A stretch of 64,000 nt of DNA from Saccharomycopsis fibuligera x Saccharomycopsis cf. fibuligera. Lineage: Eukaryota; Ascomycota; Saccharomycetes; Ascoideales; Saccharomycopsidaceae. The position numbers and the translations under genes are program-made. Below the pieces are notes generated by a model that was not told the origin of the DNA, did not search any database, and saw only the letters and a program-made list of their open reading frames with translations. This document shows positions 48,205 through 58,126 of the stretch, in pieces (positions within the stretch are counted from its first letter, which is position 1; every line of letters begins with the position of its first letter). The stretch spans positions 62,001-126,000 of the forward strand of contig CP012818.1 in the NCBI GenBank assembly GCA_001936135.1. Direction: 5' to 3'.

Positions 48205-49920
48205 TCAACAAAAGAAATTTTGAAGTTTCACCAAAAATGGAGCAGTCTTAATGTATGCTTTATGTTCAGCTTCTTCTTGAGCAAGAACATCGGCATCAAA
48301 CATCTTTCTGTCAGAGACCAAATCAATATCCTCTGCTTTGTAAAACAATTTCCAATTCTTTGTGTAAATTTTGTGCCCAAAGTAAAATACTAACAACACA
48401 ACCATTCCTAAATAGTTCTGGAAGAAATTATTGGCATCTGGTTTCCCGCCACTTCCCAATGGAAACAAGGAAATCCAGAATTGAACAATTAATATAAACA
48501 CATTCAAAGCAATAGCGACATAGGAACCATAAACACCAGTTTTTGTCTTGTAACCAAGCTCGTCAGTAGATACATTCTGAGCCTTCATTGCTGCTCTAAA
48601 TCTAATCTGGCAAATGCAAATGGTTGTCCAGGTGAAAATGGTTGACAAACCAGAAATAGATAATAACCAGTTGAAAATAACGTCTTGCTCCTTGTATGCG
48701 GCAACAAAACTGAATAAACCAGTGATGGCAGCTAAAATCAAACCTGCCATTGGTCTACCTTTCTTGTCAACATAATTCATAAACTTTGGAGCAAACCCTT
48801 GCTCGGACATGGACTGCACAGTTCTGGATGAAGAGTAAACGGCAGAGTTAGCAACGGACAAAACAGACAACAAAATCACTGCATTCATAATATGTGGGAA
48901 TACCTTCACACCGTGACTAGCCACCGCAATAACAAATGGAGATGCCTCAGTAGCAGAGCCTCCAGAGCCCATCAACTGGTCCGAGTTAGATGGAACCAAC
49001 AATCCGACAAAGAGTAAAGCAATAAAGAAAATGAAGATAATTCTGTATCCAACAATTTTGATGGCCTGAGGAATGGCTCTTTTTGGACTTGCCTGTTCAG
49101 CAGCAGTCAAAGCAACAAACTCCGTACCACCAAAGGCAAAAGCGGCAGCCACAAACACATTACAAAGACCTTTAAAACCATTTTTGAAAGCTCCTGGGTC
49201 CTGCCAGTACTTGCCACCAATGAACTCTTTGTTGCCAGCACCGCCAAGATCAGTAATCAAACCCAAGATTATAAACGCCAGAATAGTCGTCAACTTTGTA
49301 GCATTGAAAAAAAACTCTGCTTCACCATAACCCTTTGCGCCAAAAATGTTGATTGACAAGATAAGAAAGTAGAACGGCGCAACAAATATATCCGAGTTGA
49401 TTGGTGTCCAGTATTTTAAAGTCATAGCAGCGGTAACCAACTCCAAAGAAAACACAGTTAACCATTGGATGGCGTAATTCCAACCCACCGCGAAGCCAAC
49501 CGAGTCGTCAATGAATTTTCTGGGATAAGCGTTGAAACCACCATTCAAGTTGCCGTAAGCAACAGCCAATTCGCCAGCTGCGTCAATAACAAAAAAGACC
49601 ATCACGGAGATGATGGCAAAACCAACCAAGAGACCGCCAGGCCCGGCTTTGGCCAAAGATTTACCGGAGCCAACCAAGAGACCCGTACCAACACCAGTCG
49701 ACAAGGCGATCATGACAATATGCCTGGTGGATAACGATTTTTTTAGCTCTCCCTGCTTTTGGGACGCAACATTGTTTCTCTTGAAACCGTCCTTGAAGGC
49801 TGCCCATCCAGTGAGTTGGCCTTCATGGTTATTATTACTGGACTTGATTTCTTGGATTTCGGTAGCGACAATATCCTCAGAGGATGCCAGCTTTCTGGCG
49901 AGTTTTTTTTCGTCAACCAT
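48205..49920 (-). CDS. General amino-acid permease, GAP1 type (paralogue 2)
   Basis: This 571-residue plasma-membrane amino-acid/proton symporter has exactly the length of the permease at 8601-10316 and is alike at about 70% of aligned positions by eye. The first membrane helix carries GVGTGLLVGSGKSLAKAGP; family blocks FIDDSVGFAVGWNYAIQWL, GAKGYGEAEFFF, GGKYWQDPGAFKNGFKG, and C-terminal LQNFFC follow. Its N-tail has several Lys and Ser/Thr residues suited to ubiquitin-dependent turnover, as in Gap1. The frame is open to 50262 from a non-ATG codon, but that extension comes from a GA microsatellite; the ATG at 49920 (MVDEKKLARKL) aligns with the start of the paralogue. Codon use is AT-rich throughout, unlike paralogue 1. 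Confidence 0.93.
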   Translation of the reverse strand: MVDEKKLARKLASSEDIVATEIQEIKSSNNNHEGQLTGWAAFKDGFKRNNVASQKQGELKKSLSTRHIVMIALSTGVGTGLLVGSGKSLAKAGPGGLLVGFAIISVMVFFVIDAAGELAVAYGNLNGGFNAYPRKFIDDSVGFAVGWNYAIQWLTVFSLELVTAAMTLKYWTPINSDIFVAPFYFLILSINIFGAKGYGEAEFFFNATKLTTILAFIILGLITDLGGAGNKEFIGGKYWQDPGAFKNGFKGLCNVFVAAAFAFGGTEFVALTAAEQASPKRAIPQAIKIVGYRIIFIFFIALLFVGLLVPSNSDQLMGSGGSATEASPFVIAVASHGVKVFPHIMNAVILLSVLSVANSAVYSSSRTVQSMSEQGFAPKFMNYVDKKGRPMAGLILAAITGLFSFVAAYKEQDVIFNWLLSISGLSTIFTWTTICICQIRFRAAMKAQNVSTDELGYKTKTGVYGSYVAIALNVFILIVQFWISLFPLGSGGKPDANNFFQNYLGMVVLLVFYFGHKIYTKNWKLFYKAEDIDLVSDRKMFDADVLAQEEAEHKAYIKTAPFLVKLQNFFC

Positions 49921-50177
49921 GTTACTGTTATTTCTGTGTTCTATGTGATTGTGCTTTGCCTTTTCTTTCCTTTTTGTATTTATTTTGTGTATGTTCGCGG
50001 GTGAACCAGCATGCAAAAGATAGCGAAACAACGTGGACTCTGTTTGTGCGAGTGAAGAGAGAGCTCCTACAGTTTGGAAGTTAAAGCTGTGGTTACACAA
50101 ATAAACTGTTGAAGTTGGAAAGACAGAGAGCTCTTGATTTTCTGGAGAGCGGGTTCTGGGTACTAACTTCTGGGTAC

Positions 50178-50180
<3 letters not shown>

Positions 50181-50210
<30 letters not shown>
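50181..50210 (+). repeat. (GA)15 microsatellite
   Basis: Fifteen uninterrupted GA units, CT on the permease 2 sense strand, about 260 bases upstream of its ATG and probably in the promoter or leader. Confidence 0.95.
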
Positions 50211-50214
<4 letters not shown>

Positions 50215-51378
50215 AAAAAATTTTCTGCAAGCAAAACGTACAGAACGAAGGCAAATGTGCACTATTTATACTAATTTGCCTAAATGCGCGGGCGGCTCGG
50301 GGGAGCCAAAGAGCCAAACGGTATTTTCCAACGTACTGTCTTATGTTGGCAGAGATTAGTAAGAGGCCAGGTGCAGAGAACCCCGCTGTCGACGAAATTG
50401 GAACGTGCTAAAAGAAAAGGAAGCGAGGAGCGAATAGCAGCCCTCCATCAGAAAAAATGATAAGAGAACTAACGCACCTATCATGCTTTGTGGCAGCCTG
50501 ATGCAAAGAGAAAAAAACATGCCGTGCTGCTAAGCAACAGTTTTGACATGGACAAACCAAACATGATTTTCCAATACGTCAAACAGGCCGAGTGACGACT
50601 AGTTAATTGCGATAGGTTGATTGAGGGTACGCAATCATAATCATCGATCATAATCATCAGCGAGCAGGAGGAAGCGGCGTTGCCCAATGATATCCACTAG
50701 TATCGCAGCGCTGTCCGGCAACAATGCTATGTATGATAGCAACAGAGGCCGTTCGGTGCCTTCTTTGCAATATGCACCTCCAACTCCAGCACTGGTCTAC
50801 TGCCCATGAATGCGGCTTTGAATCCATGTGGAGATTCAGCGGGCGACTCAGATAAGAGCGGGGCCGTGCTGGGTTTTTGCTGCAGTCTGCCCACAGAGAG
50901 ACCATTTCATGTCTTTGTGCCAGTGTTGTTTGTACACCGGGGAATAATAGTTCTTGCGCAGCACTGTCTGCAAGAGCAGCTACCGCACAGGCCTGTTCCA
51001 GGCATGTTGATGCTCACAAAAGTCTGATTATGCAATAGTGCTTTTCAACAATTTCATGCATGTTATGCAATGCACCGTCGCCGTGCATATTACTGCAAAA
51101 ATACATAATAAATAACTAAGCACAGGCGAGCACAGGCCAGCGCAGGCGGGCACAGGCCAAGATCTTACTAAGCAGAGCCCATTAGTGCCGCATGCGAGAT
51201 TTCGCCGGGCAGACTACCGCGTAGTGCGAGGCTGGAGAGCTGTTGGCCAAGATGCGGTAGCGCTTTTGGACTGCTGCGGCCGACTGGGGAAGAGTGTGCT
51301 GACCGAGACATGCCTGGTGCTGCAAAATAGGGAAAGTTCCCAGTTGCAAGGAAATGTGGATACAGAACTAATGCCAAT

Positions 51379-51410
51379 AGTGCAACAGTGCAACAGTGCA
51401 ACAGTGCAAT
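51379..51410 (+). repeat. CAACAGTG octamer repeat
   Basis: About four tandem copies of gtgcaaca, the last diverging to gtgcaata, in the gene-free region between permease 2 and VMS1. Confidence 0.85.
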
Positions 51411-52306
51411 AGCGTCATAGCTTTATGGTGCTGTCATTGCAACATCTGTGGCCTGCCTCAAATGTTCTCGAAAAGCAAGAGCAAAGCTCTCTCCTGCGCT
51501 GTGTACTTGTGCTGCGCTTTAGTAATAGCCGTTAGTGCGGCTTCCGAGGATACAGTGGTCATCGGTATAAATTGTAAATGGCTGTTACAGCAGGTCATGC
51601 GACATTACTGCCTCACGCGGCTGTTTCGGTATTGTCACCACCAATCCCGGGTGTCCTGTGACCAAGACGGTGACGGTGATATCAAAGTGCCCAGCAATTG
51701 GATACAACATATATGTTGCCGTTCGCCTTGGCAAGGGCTTGCGCACGGTTGGAGGAGCGGATTCCAGTATGGCTTGTGGCTGTTCCCCCGTTAGCTTGTC
51801 TTGGTGTGATTTTCTGGGATAGCTTTTTCGCATCGCTTCAACAACTTCAGCTACACTACCACCCGCTCACGGTCAGCTTTGATGGCAGGCTCTTTCTCTT
51901 CTGGAATGCCGTGTACTGCTTGCTATTTCGGCACCTCATAGTGAGATAGCGCAACAGCTGGCGCTGCCGCAAAAACAGAAAAAAAAGGCAAAAACAGAAA
52001 AAAGGCAAAAACAAAACACATTCGGGCACCAATCTCAAATTTAGATTCGTCAGCAAAGACAGCCAGTGCGGAAATATTTCCTTGGAGTTTCGTCCGTTGT
52101 CAGATGTGACTGCAAACTGGTTGCAGGGTGGAAAGCTAGCTAATCGCCGAGGTAACGTGACCTGTTTCCAATTTCAAACTATCTTCAAAGTTGCCATAGT
52201 AAAATTCTAGGTCGTTTGCCGTCCTGAAGCTCGCACTACCGCTACAACTACAGTGTTGTTCCTGGATAAAGCAGCGTTTTGGCACTCTGGGAAGGCAGAA
52301 GTAGCA

Positions 52307-54418
52307 ATGCCATCAAAGCCCCAAGCTTCAAAAGGCCCCAGCGCGTTGCAGGATATAAATCTCCGCGATTTGTATGTGTACAATTTATCCGAGGAAGTAT
52401 TGAGCTCCCTAAAATTGCTATATTTTGATTCAGATGCTGAGCTAGCACCTGTGCCGAAGAACACCGAGTTGCCAGCGCTAGAACGGCCTGATAAAACGAC
52501 TGATGCTGATGTAAACAATGACACGCTTTTGGATTTGGACAGTGTGGCAAACAGCTTGCCCCAGATCATCCAGCCAAAAGCCCCAAAGAATGAGGATCAA
52601 GTAACCAAAAGCGGAGAAGACTCAGATCCAGAAGTGCCTCACCAAGAAGACAATCATGATGACACAGGTAGCGAAATTGATCTTGATGACCTTGATGAAG
52701 AAGAATCAGGGTCGGAAACAGAAAGCCTGACCAATGACTCTTTCTACCAGCGAATTCAGGAAACGTATACTGCGGGCCCTGCCGCAAATGACGAAGGACC
52801 GCTAGTCAGCTACTTGAATACCAGATCTGCATACATATTCTTTGAGTCTGCTTTGCTTCAAAGTGACTTATTGAAAACCAGCGATCAAAAAAGCCAAGGC
52901 GATCAAAAAGCTTTTGCCGTTTTCAAAGCGGTGTTTGGTCCCAAGGAAATCCAGAACCCAATTCTTTGTTTGCAAAACTGGCGAGAAGACTACCAGCATC
53001 AGCTACTGCAGAAGGCCAAAATTGCCGAGAGCTTGGCTAAAAGAAACATCATCAATAGTGTTCAAGTACAACAACATCAGCAAAAAGTCGAAGAATATTC
53101 TGCCCTTTTCATGATCGGTGGTGGTCATTTTGCTGCAGCCATCGTCTCGCATACTCCAAAAAATATCAAAAAATACATCAAGCAATCAGAAGCTGACATT
53201 TTGCCTCAGTCGGTGGATTTCATTGATCATAGGTCGTTCCATCGTTATACTACTAGACGTAAACAAGGTGGTTCTCAATCAGCAATGGACAATGCCAAGG
53301 GTAAGGCGAACTCTGCAGGTTCAAGTTTAAGAAGATACAATGAACAGGCGCTCGCCATTGATGTGAAAAATGTTATTCAGGAGTGGAAAGAGTACTTAAC
53401 AAACTGCAAGTCAATCTTCATTAGAGCCAATACACAAGCCAATTTCAAAAACATTGTAAGTGGCGACAATATCAACAATTCCAAGAACAACAAGGAATTC
53501 AAATTATACAAGAATGACCCGAGAATTAAAAGCTTCCCGTTTAGCACTAAAAGAGCCACTGTGACTGAATTGAAAACTGCCTGGATTAACTTGACTTATT
53601 TGACGGTTGCAAACTTGCCAAAAGTTGATACTAAAGCCAAACTACTCAAGCAAAGACAACAACAGCAGATAGCAGCAGCTAAGCTGAAACAACAGGAGCG
53701 ATCAGTTTCACCAGCAGCTAAACCTAGCTCTGAACAGCTTACTCCCGAGGTCACGCAAACAAATGAATTGATTCAGCTTTTGAAAAAATCAAAAGCTCCA
53801 GCATTGATATCTTACATTAGGAAAAACAAACTTGACGTCAATACTTTCCGATTTGCACCAGCGGAAAAATATGAACATAATACCCCAACGTTGCTCCATT
53901 ATGCCGCAGATAACAAACTTCATCATATGGTTTATATACTTGTCAACAACTTGAAAATGGATCCTACCGTCACCAACAAAAGAAACAAAACTCCATGGGA
54001 TATTCTTACCAGCAATCGTGACGATAGCAGCAATGACGACCACACCAAACAAACAAAGTATGCATTTCAAAAAGCAAGACACAATCTTGGTGAGAGTTTC
54101 TGCAATTGGAGTAAAAGTCACATAGCCGAACCATTATCCGATGAGCAAATTAGAAACTTGGAGGAGCAAGAATCTAAGGAGCAAAAAGAAGCAATTGAAA
54201 AAATTCTAAATGAAGAAAAACAGCGCAGTGCCGAAGAAAAAGCTAAAAAGTTGCAATCGGTTAGAGGCAAGGGTTCTGGATTTGTCCTTGACCAAGGTGA
54301 CCATGCTTCGATTGATCGGCAAGTGTTGAGTTCATTGAGCGAAGAGGACCGCAGAAGGGTGGAGAGGGAAAAAAGGGCAAGAGCCATTGAAGCAAGATTG
54401 GGGATCAACAAAAAGTAG
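52307..54418 (+). CDS. VMS1: Ribosome quality-control peptidyl-tRNA endonuclease Vms1 (ANKZF1)
   Basis: This 703-residue protein frees stalled nascent chains from 60S subunits and works with Cdc48. The VLRF1 release-factor-like domain lies at about residues 230-400: SALFMIGGGHFAAAIVSH, HRYTTRRKQGGSQSAMDNAKGKANSAGSSLRRYNE, where GSQS holds the catalytic-loop Gln. Ankyrin-like helices follow around 500-560 (TPTLLHYAADNKLHHMVYILVNNL). A charged helix leads to a C-terminal VIM-type Cdc48-binding motif (REKRARAIEARL, fitting R-x5-A-x3-R). The zinc finger known near the N-terminus of Vms1/ANKZF1 is not visible; the N-terminal part is acidic and has no CxxC. The frame opens at a GTG (52253); the first ATG at 52307 is used. 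Confidence 0.92.
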   Translation: MPSKPQASKGPSALQDINLRDLYVYNLSEEVLSSLKLLYFDSDAELAPVPKNTELPALERPDKTTDADVNNDTLLDLDSVANSLPQIIQPKAPKNEDQVTKSGEDSDPEVPHQEDNHDDTGSEIDLDDLDEEESGSETESLTNDSFYQRIQETYTAGPAANDEGPLVSYLNTRSAYIFFESALLQSDLLKTSDQKSQGDQKAFAVFKAVFGPKEIQNPILCLQNWREDYQHQLLQKAKIAESLAKRNIINSVQVQQHQQKVEEYSALFMIGGGHFAAAIVSHTPKNIKKYIKQSEADILPQSVDFIDHRSFHRYTTRRKQGGSQSAMDNAKGKANSAGSSLRRYNEQALAIDVKNVIQEWKEYLTNCKSIFIRANTQANFKNIVSGDNINNSKNNKEFKLYKNDPRIKSFPFSTKRATVTELKTAWINLTYLTVANLPKVDTKAKLLKQRQQQQIAAAKLKQQERSVSPAAKPSSEQLTPEVTQTNELIQLLKKSKAPALISYIRKNKLDVNTFRFAPAEKYEHNTPTLLHYAADNKLHHMVYILVNNLKMDPTVTNKRNKTPWDILTSNRDDSSNDDHTKQTKYAFQKARHNLGESFCNWSKSHIAEPLSDEQIRNLEEQESKEQKEAIEKILNEEKQRSAEEKAKKLQSVRGKGSGFVLDQGDHASIDRQVLSSLSEEDRRRVEREKRARAIEARLGINKK

Positions 54419-54688
54419 TAGCTGAAGTTGAAATAGGTTTGGTTTGACTGTATGTATGAATAGATAATCTCTCCAATGTAACGTCATTTGTATCACCTTG
54501 TTGTGTTATGTTGTATAATGTCTATGATGTATTAGAATGTCTCACTGTAAGAGTAAATAAAACGTACTGTATTTATTAAATAGAAATCGCAAATAACACC
54601 CAAAGAAAATATAAAATAAAACTAAAAACTGAAATAAGAACAAGGAAAACATATAAATTGGATAGCATTATGTCACATATAGCACAGA

Positions 54689-56218
54689 TTACTGCTCTAG
54701 CTTTCTTTTTTTATTTTGATTCAACAATGCTTCTTCATCAGTAATCAATCTGTCAACAAACTCTTCAAACAACTTCACATAAGGCTTCAAAGAAGTCTTA
54801 TCCCAGTCATCCACTTGACCATCAGCACTACCCGCGCTAGCATAATTTTCAAACTCAGATTGTAATTGGAACAAAGTAGGAGCATTCATTGGATCAAATC
54901 CCAATTTAGGGCCTTGGTAATCCAGTAGTTCATGTTCATAATCCTCAAACATCAATTTAGCATCAAAAGGCACACATACGTTTCCAGTTCCCGGATGAAT
55001 ACAAAATGGTGATTTCAATAAATGGATAAGCTGTCTAGAGACCTCAATATCCAATCTTGGATACAATGTTTCAATAATTATGTCTTCCCTCATATTTTGG
55101 AATTGGCTTACATGTAAATGTTTAGCCACACTCTTGTTATTCTCATATGTGGTCTTAATATCCATCCATTTCTCGTAACTGTTACGCTTCGGATTACTGA
55201 TCCAGTGCTGTTTGAGTAATTGAGCTAGTTGTTTATCAGAAATCATTGGTAACAAGTGTTCCATTGCCACTTTATCATCAGCCCACGGGTCTTGCTCATC
55301 AAGAATGATATCTTTGAATTTCTGTTTCAACATGTCCAATGATCTCTTGATATGAGGATGCAACGGTCTTTTCAAATTCAACCCGTTCTTATTTCTTGAC
55401 TTGTTCCCACCATTTCCACTACTGTTATTCAAAACATCCAAATATTCAACAATCGCCCGTCTTTTCAATTCTGGCAAATTCCGTGCCTTGTGATCACTTA
55501 TCCAGCAATGTGCCCCTCTTCTTCCAGAGAAAACCCAAATCAAATTCTTGAACCCAAAATCCTGTCTCAAGGCGGTCTCAATAATTTGACTCCCCACAGT
55601 GATGAATTTCCAACACTTGTTGCAGATTGCCGTTCCTGAGCAACACGTTCTAATTCCATCATAATCAGTCAAATCAATATCGAACACAAAATCTTTCTCC
55701 ACCGGTTTCATTGCGCTCTTTGGCAATGTCTTACGTTCTTTTGGGTTAACGCTGTATACTGCCCCAATTTCAAATCTGGTAGGGTTGGCCTTAATCACGG
55801 AGTTCTTGAAATCTGAAAGCGAGTTGTACGAATTGTAACGCTGATATGCCCCGGACCTGTACTCGTAGGCAAATTCCCTGAAACTGAAGGATTTTGTGAC
55901 CGTGGTAGAAGAATGATTTAACCACTGGAAAATGTACTTGAAGGGGAGAAAATGCTTGTAGTAGAATACCATATCTGACTCAGAGACTTTTGGGCCCTTA
56001 GAATTAGGAGCTACTATTGGTGCTGGTGCTGGTGCTGGTGCTGGTGATAGTACTTTTCCTTCATTTTTGTTCTCTTTATTATCAGTTTCTTCGTCTGTTT
56101 CCTTTGCCGTGGCCGAATCACCGTTGTCGTTTTGAGAGGAATGTTTGACTTCTGGTTCTGGTGTGGGTTTAGTTGACGATAATGCCGGCGCATCGTTAGA
56201 CAAAGCTATTGAGGGCAT
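54689..56218 (-). CDS. PRI1: DNA primase small catalytic subunit
   Basis: This 509-residue catalytic primase subunit of the DNA polymerase alpha-primase complex makes RNA primers. An N-terminal disordered, Glu/Pro/Ala-rich extension of about 85 residues (with APAPAPAPI) precedes the core. REFAYEYRSGAYQRYNSY, DFVFDIDLTDYDGIRTCC with the catalytic Asp pair, the zinc site (TCCSGTAICNKCW), and IWVFSGRRGAHCWISDHKAR with the nucleotide-binding SGRRG-H motif follow in order. The C-terminal CIHPGTGNVCVPFD is also diagnostic. The extension is longer than in S. cerevisiae Pri1 (409 residues). Three MluI cell-cycle boxes lie 165-245 bases upstream, fitting MBF-driven G1/S transcription. Confidence 0.94.
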   Translation of the reverse strand: MPSIALSNDAPALSSTKPTPEPEVKHSSQNDNGDSATAKETDEETDNKENKNEGKVLSPAPAPAPAPIVAPNSKGPKVSESDMVFYYKHFLPFKYIFQWLNHSSTTVTKSFSFREFAYEYRSGAYQRYNSYNSLSDFKNSVIKANPTRFEIGAVYSVNPKERKTLPKSAMKPVEKDFVFDIDLTDYDGIRTCCSGTAICNKCWKFITVGSQIIETALRQDFGFKNLIWVFSGRRGAHCWISDHKARNLPELKRRAIVEYLDVLNNSSGNGGNKSRNKNGLNLKRPLHPHIKRSLDMLKQKFKDIILDEQDPWADDKVAMEHLLPMISDKQLAQLLKQHWISNPKRNSYEKWMDIKTTYENNKSVAKHLHVSQFQNMREDIIIETLYPRLDIEVSRQLIHLLKSPFCIHPGTGNVCVPFDAKLMFEDYEHELLDYQGPKLGFDPMNAPTLFQLQSEFENYASAGSADGQVDDWDKTSLKPYVKLFEEFVDRLITDEEALLNQNKKRKLEQ

Positions 56219-56382
56219 AGTGATGGTATCTTAAATTGTTTTTTCTAAAATCAACAAAAAGCAAAAAACAATCAATAAAAAGGACTATGCCTTGGGTGGT
56301 ATCTATAGTAATGATGATACTCTATGATTTAAAACTATTTAGATGTAATGTCAATAAATTTGAATACTAAAGAAAAATTGAA

Positions 56383-56463
56383 ACGCGTCGTTTTTTTTTT
56401 TGTTTCATTTTGATTTCTGCGAAAAAAATCAAAAAAGCAAAAAAATATAAACGCGTAACGCGT
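56383..56463. promoter_or_regulatory. Three MluI cell-cycle boxes (ACGCGT) upstream of PRI1
   Basis: ACGCGT occurs at 56383-56388, 56451-56456 and 56458-56463. These are sites for MBF (Mbp1/Swi6 in S. cerevisiae), which drives PRI1 and other replication genes at G1/S. Three copies within 81 bases at this distance from a primase gene make function likely. Confidence 0.75.
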
Positions 56464-56771
56464 CGGGATCGGAGTGCTTGCATCAATACACCCTAGACAA
56501 AGCTTTAACTGAGTATACTACTACTACGGTCTAGAAAAATTATTTAGTCAACTTTACAGCCCTTAAACTTCAAAAATTTTTTAAAGAAAAGGAGATATAT
56601 GGCTGTGAGTGGATATATTTTTCCGCGGACAGCACTCTACATTGAGTAAAAGGATGCTTTTTGAAATACACACATTGCAGACAAGAAAGGCACTCAACTG
56701 GTGAAAAGGTAGGAGATAAATTCAAATTTCAAATTTCAAAAGATTGAACACAAAAGAGTAAAAGATACACA

Positions 56772-56827
56772 ATAGAAATAGAAATAGAAATAGAAATAGA
56801 AATAGAAATAGAAATAGAAATAGAAAC
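56772..56827 (+). repeat. AGAAAT hexamer repeat, about nine copies
   Basis: Uninterrupted agaaat units lie between the PRI1 promoter and the 3' end of the bZIP gene. Confidence 0.95.
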
Positions 56828-56973
56828 AGGGGATAAATAGTAGACGTAAACGTACAAAATAATACAACAAAGTAAACAACGTAAAAATTAGAAAAAAAAA
56901 AAGTTAAAAAAATAAAAAAAAATTCAAGAAAACTAACATAGAAAGTATAATATTAAGATTCAACGCATGCGCG

Positions 56974-58126
56974 CTAACCCCTATCATGCTTGATATTCAA
57001 AGGTGGCACATCAGTAATCAACTTACTCTGTAAAGTCAAAATATAATTTTTCAAGTCTTGGTTCTGTCTGGTCAAATTATCAATTTGTTCCTCCAAAGTT
57101 CTAACTTTTTTGACTTGAAGTTCCAAATCTTTGATATACTGTTCCTTTCTCAATCTGAATGCTCTCTGGGCGTTTCTGTTTTGTGCTGCTCTTTTAGTAT
57201 TACTTAGAGATCTGCCATTTCTTGAAGCCAATTCTTGTTGAGCCAATGAATTAATCAATGCTGCATCGTTAGCGGCGGTGCTGGAATTGGTACTGTTGCC
57301 ACTAGGGCCACCATTGCCACCAGGGCCACTACCGGTTGGACTCTCGTTGCGTACCGAGTTGACTGCGCCATTAACTGGCACTTGACCGACTTGGTGCTGA
57401 TGGTGCTGCTGCTGTTGTTGCTGGGCAGCGACGGCGGCAGCTGCCTGGGCTCTTTGGGCTCCTTGGGACAGTTGGAACAAGTGCTGAGGATGTGCTTGAA
57501 CTTGTGCTTGTTGTAAAGCATGCTGCTGTTGTTGTGGTACCTGCGACTGATGCGTTGCATGAGTTTGGTGCTGTGGAGGTTGGCCTTGTGGCTGCTGCTG
57601 TAAAGGCTGTTGTTGAATAACAGGTTGGCCAGCTTGTTGTGGATTCTGCTGTGATTGTGGAGTTGGTGAATGTGAATGTGGAACCTGTGCGCCATCCAAC
57701 TGTTTATCCAGACCACTGTTAGTATTGTTATCATTACTGCCGCTACTATGGTTATCATTATTATTACCGTCGTTATCATTGGTGTCATTATTATTACTAT
57801 TGTTCGGATTTCCCGAGTTCAGGCCATGTTGTTCATCGCTATTACTGACAATTGAATTTGCAGCATTAGCAGCTGCTGCAACCGCAGCAGTGACTTCCTC
57901 GTCAAAATTTGCATTTTGAACTGCTTCATTCAATTGCTTTATTTGAGCTTTGCTGAAACTCGGGTCGATTTGTTCATCTATATTGCGTTAGTACTTGACA
58001 AATGATGCTTCGAACTGGGAGGCAAATTACCAACGCCGCAGTAATGAGTCTGAAACAACAAAACGAAAAAACACCGGTACATACTTTTGGTCTCCTTGTC
58101 ATCCCAGGATCTGTAAGAGGCCATCT
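56974..58126 (-). CDS. bZIP transcription factor (KapC/Yap-like), two exons
   Basis: Exon 1 (58126 down to 58087, 40 nt) and exon 2 (57977 down to 56974) give 347 residues. The DNA-binding region near the C-terminus, LSNTKRAAQNRNAQRAFRLRKEQYIKDLE, has the fungal Yap/KapC-type basic core N-x-x-A-Q-R-x-F-R, followed by a short leucine zipper. The body is very Gln/His/Asn-rich. Exon 1 encodes MASYRSWDDKETK and joins in frame to NEQIDPSFSKAQIKQLNEA, a hydrophilic N-terminus. The exon 2 frame alone has no ATG at its start (it opens at TTG), so the intron is needed. Resemblance to KapC and to Candida Fcr3-type bZIPs is from the basic region only, so no symbol is assigned. Confidence 0.87.
57978..58086 (-). 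other. Intron of the bZIP gene
   Basis: This 109-nt intron has donor GTATGT, a perfect TACTAAC branch site and a TATAG acceptor, and is phase 1. Removing it joins a 40-nt first exon to the long exon with an open frame. Confidence 0.9.

Larger units (their letters stand above)
49921..52306. other. Divergent intergenic region, permease 2 / VMS1
   Basis: This 2.4-kb gap has no gene that I can support. Near the permease is a (GA)15 microsatellite (50181-50210). GATAAG words, the core of GATA factors that control permeases under nitrogen limitation, occur at about 50459 and 50852. Small repeats are present at 51118-51160 (gcacaggc-type) and 51379-51410 (caacagtg, about four copies). Frames of 60-130 codons have random-looking, Cys- and Trp-rich composition. 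Confidence 0.55.
56219..56973. other. PRI1 promoter / bZIP gene 3' flank
   Basis: No gene is seen. It contains three MluI boxes and an AGAAAT hexamer repeat; the rest is AT-rich. Confidence 0.6.

Noticed and set aside
49921-50262. N-terminal extension of permease 2
   Set aside because: Starts at a non-ATG codon and encodes a Ser-Leu run from the (GA)15 microsatellite; the paralogue aligns from the ATG at 49920.
51396-51794. 132-codon ORF between permease 2 and VMS1
   Set aside because: Cys/Trp-rich random composition, starts in the CAACAGTG repeat, no motif.
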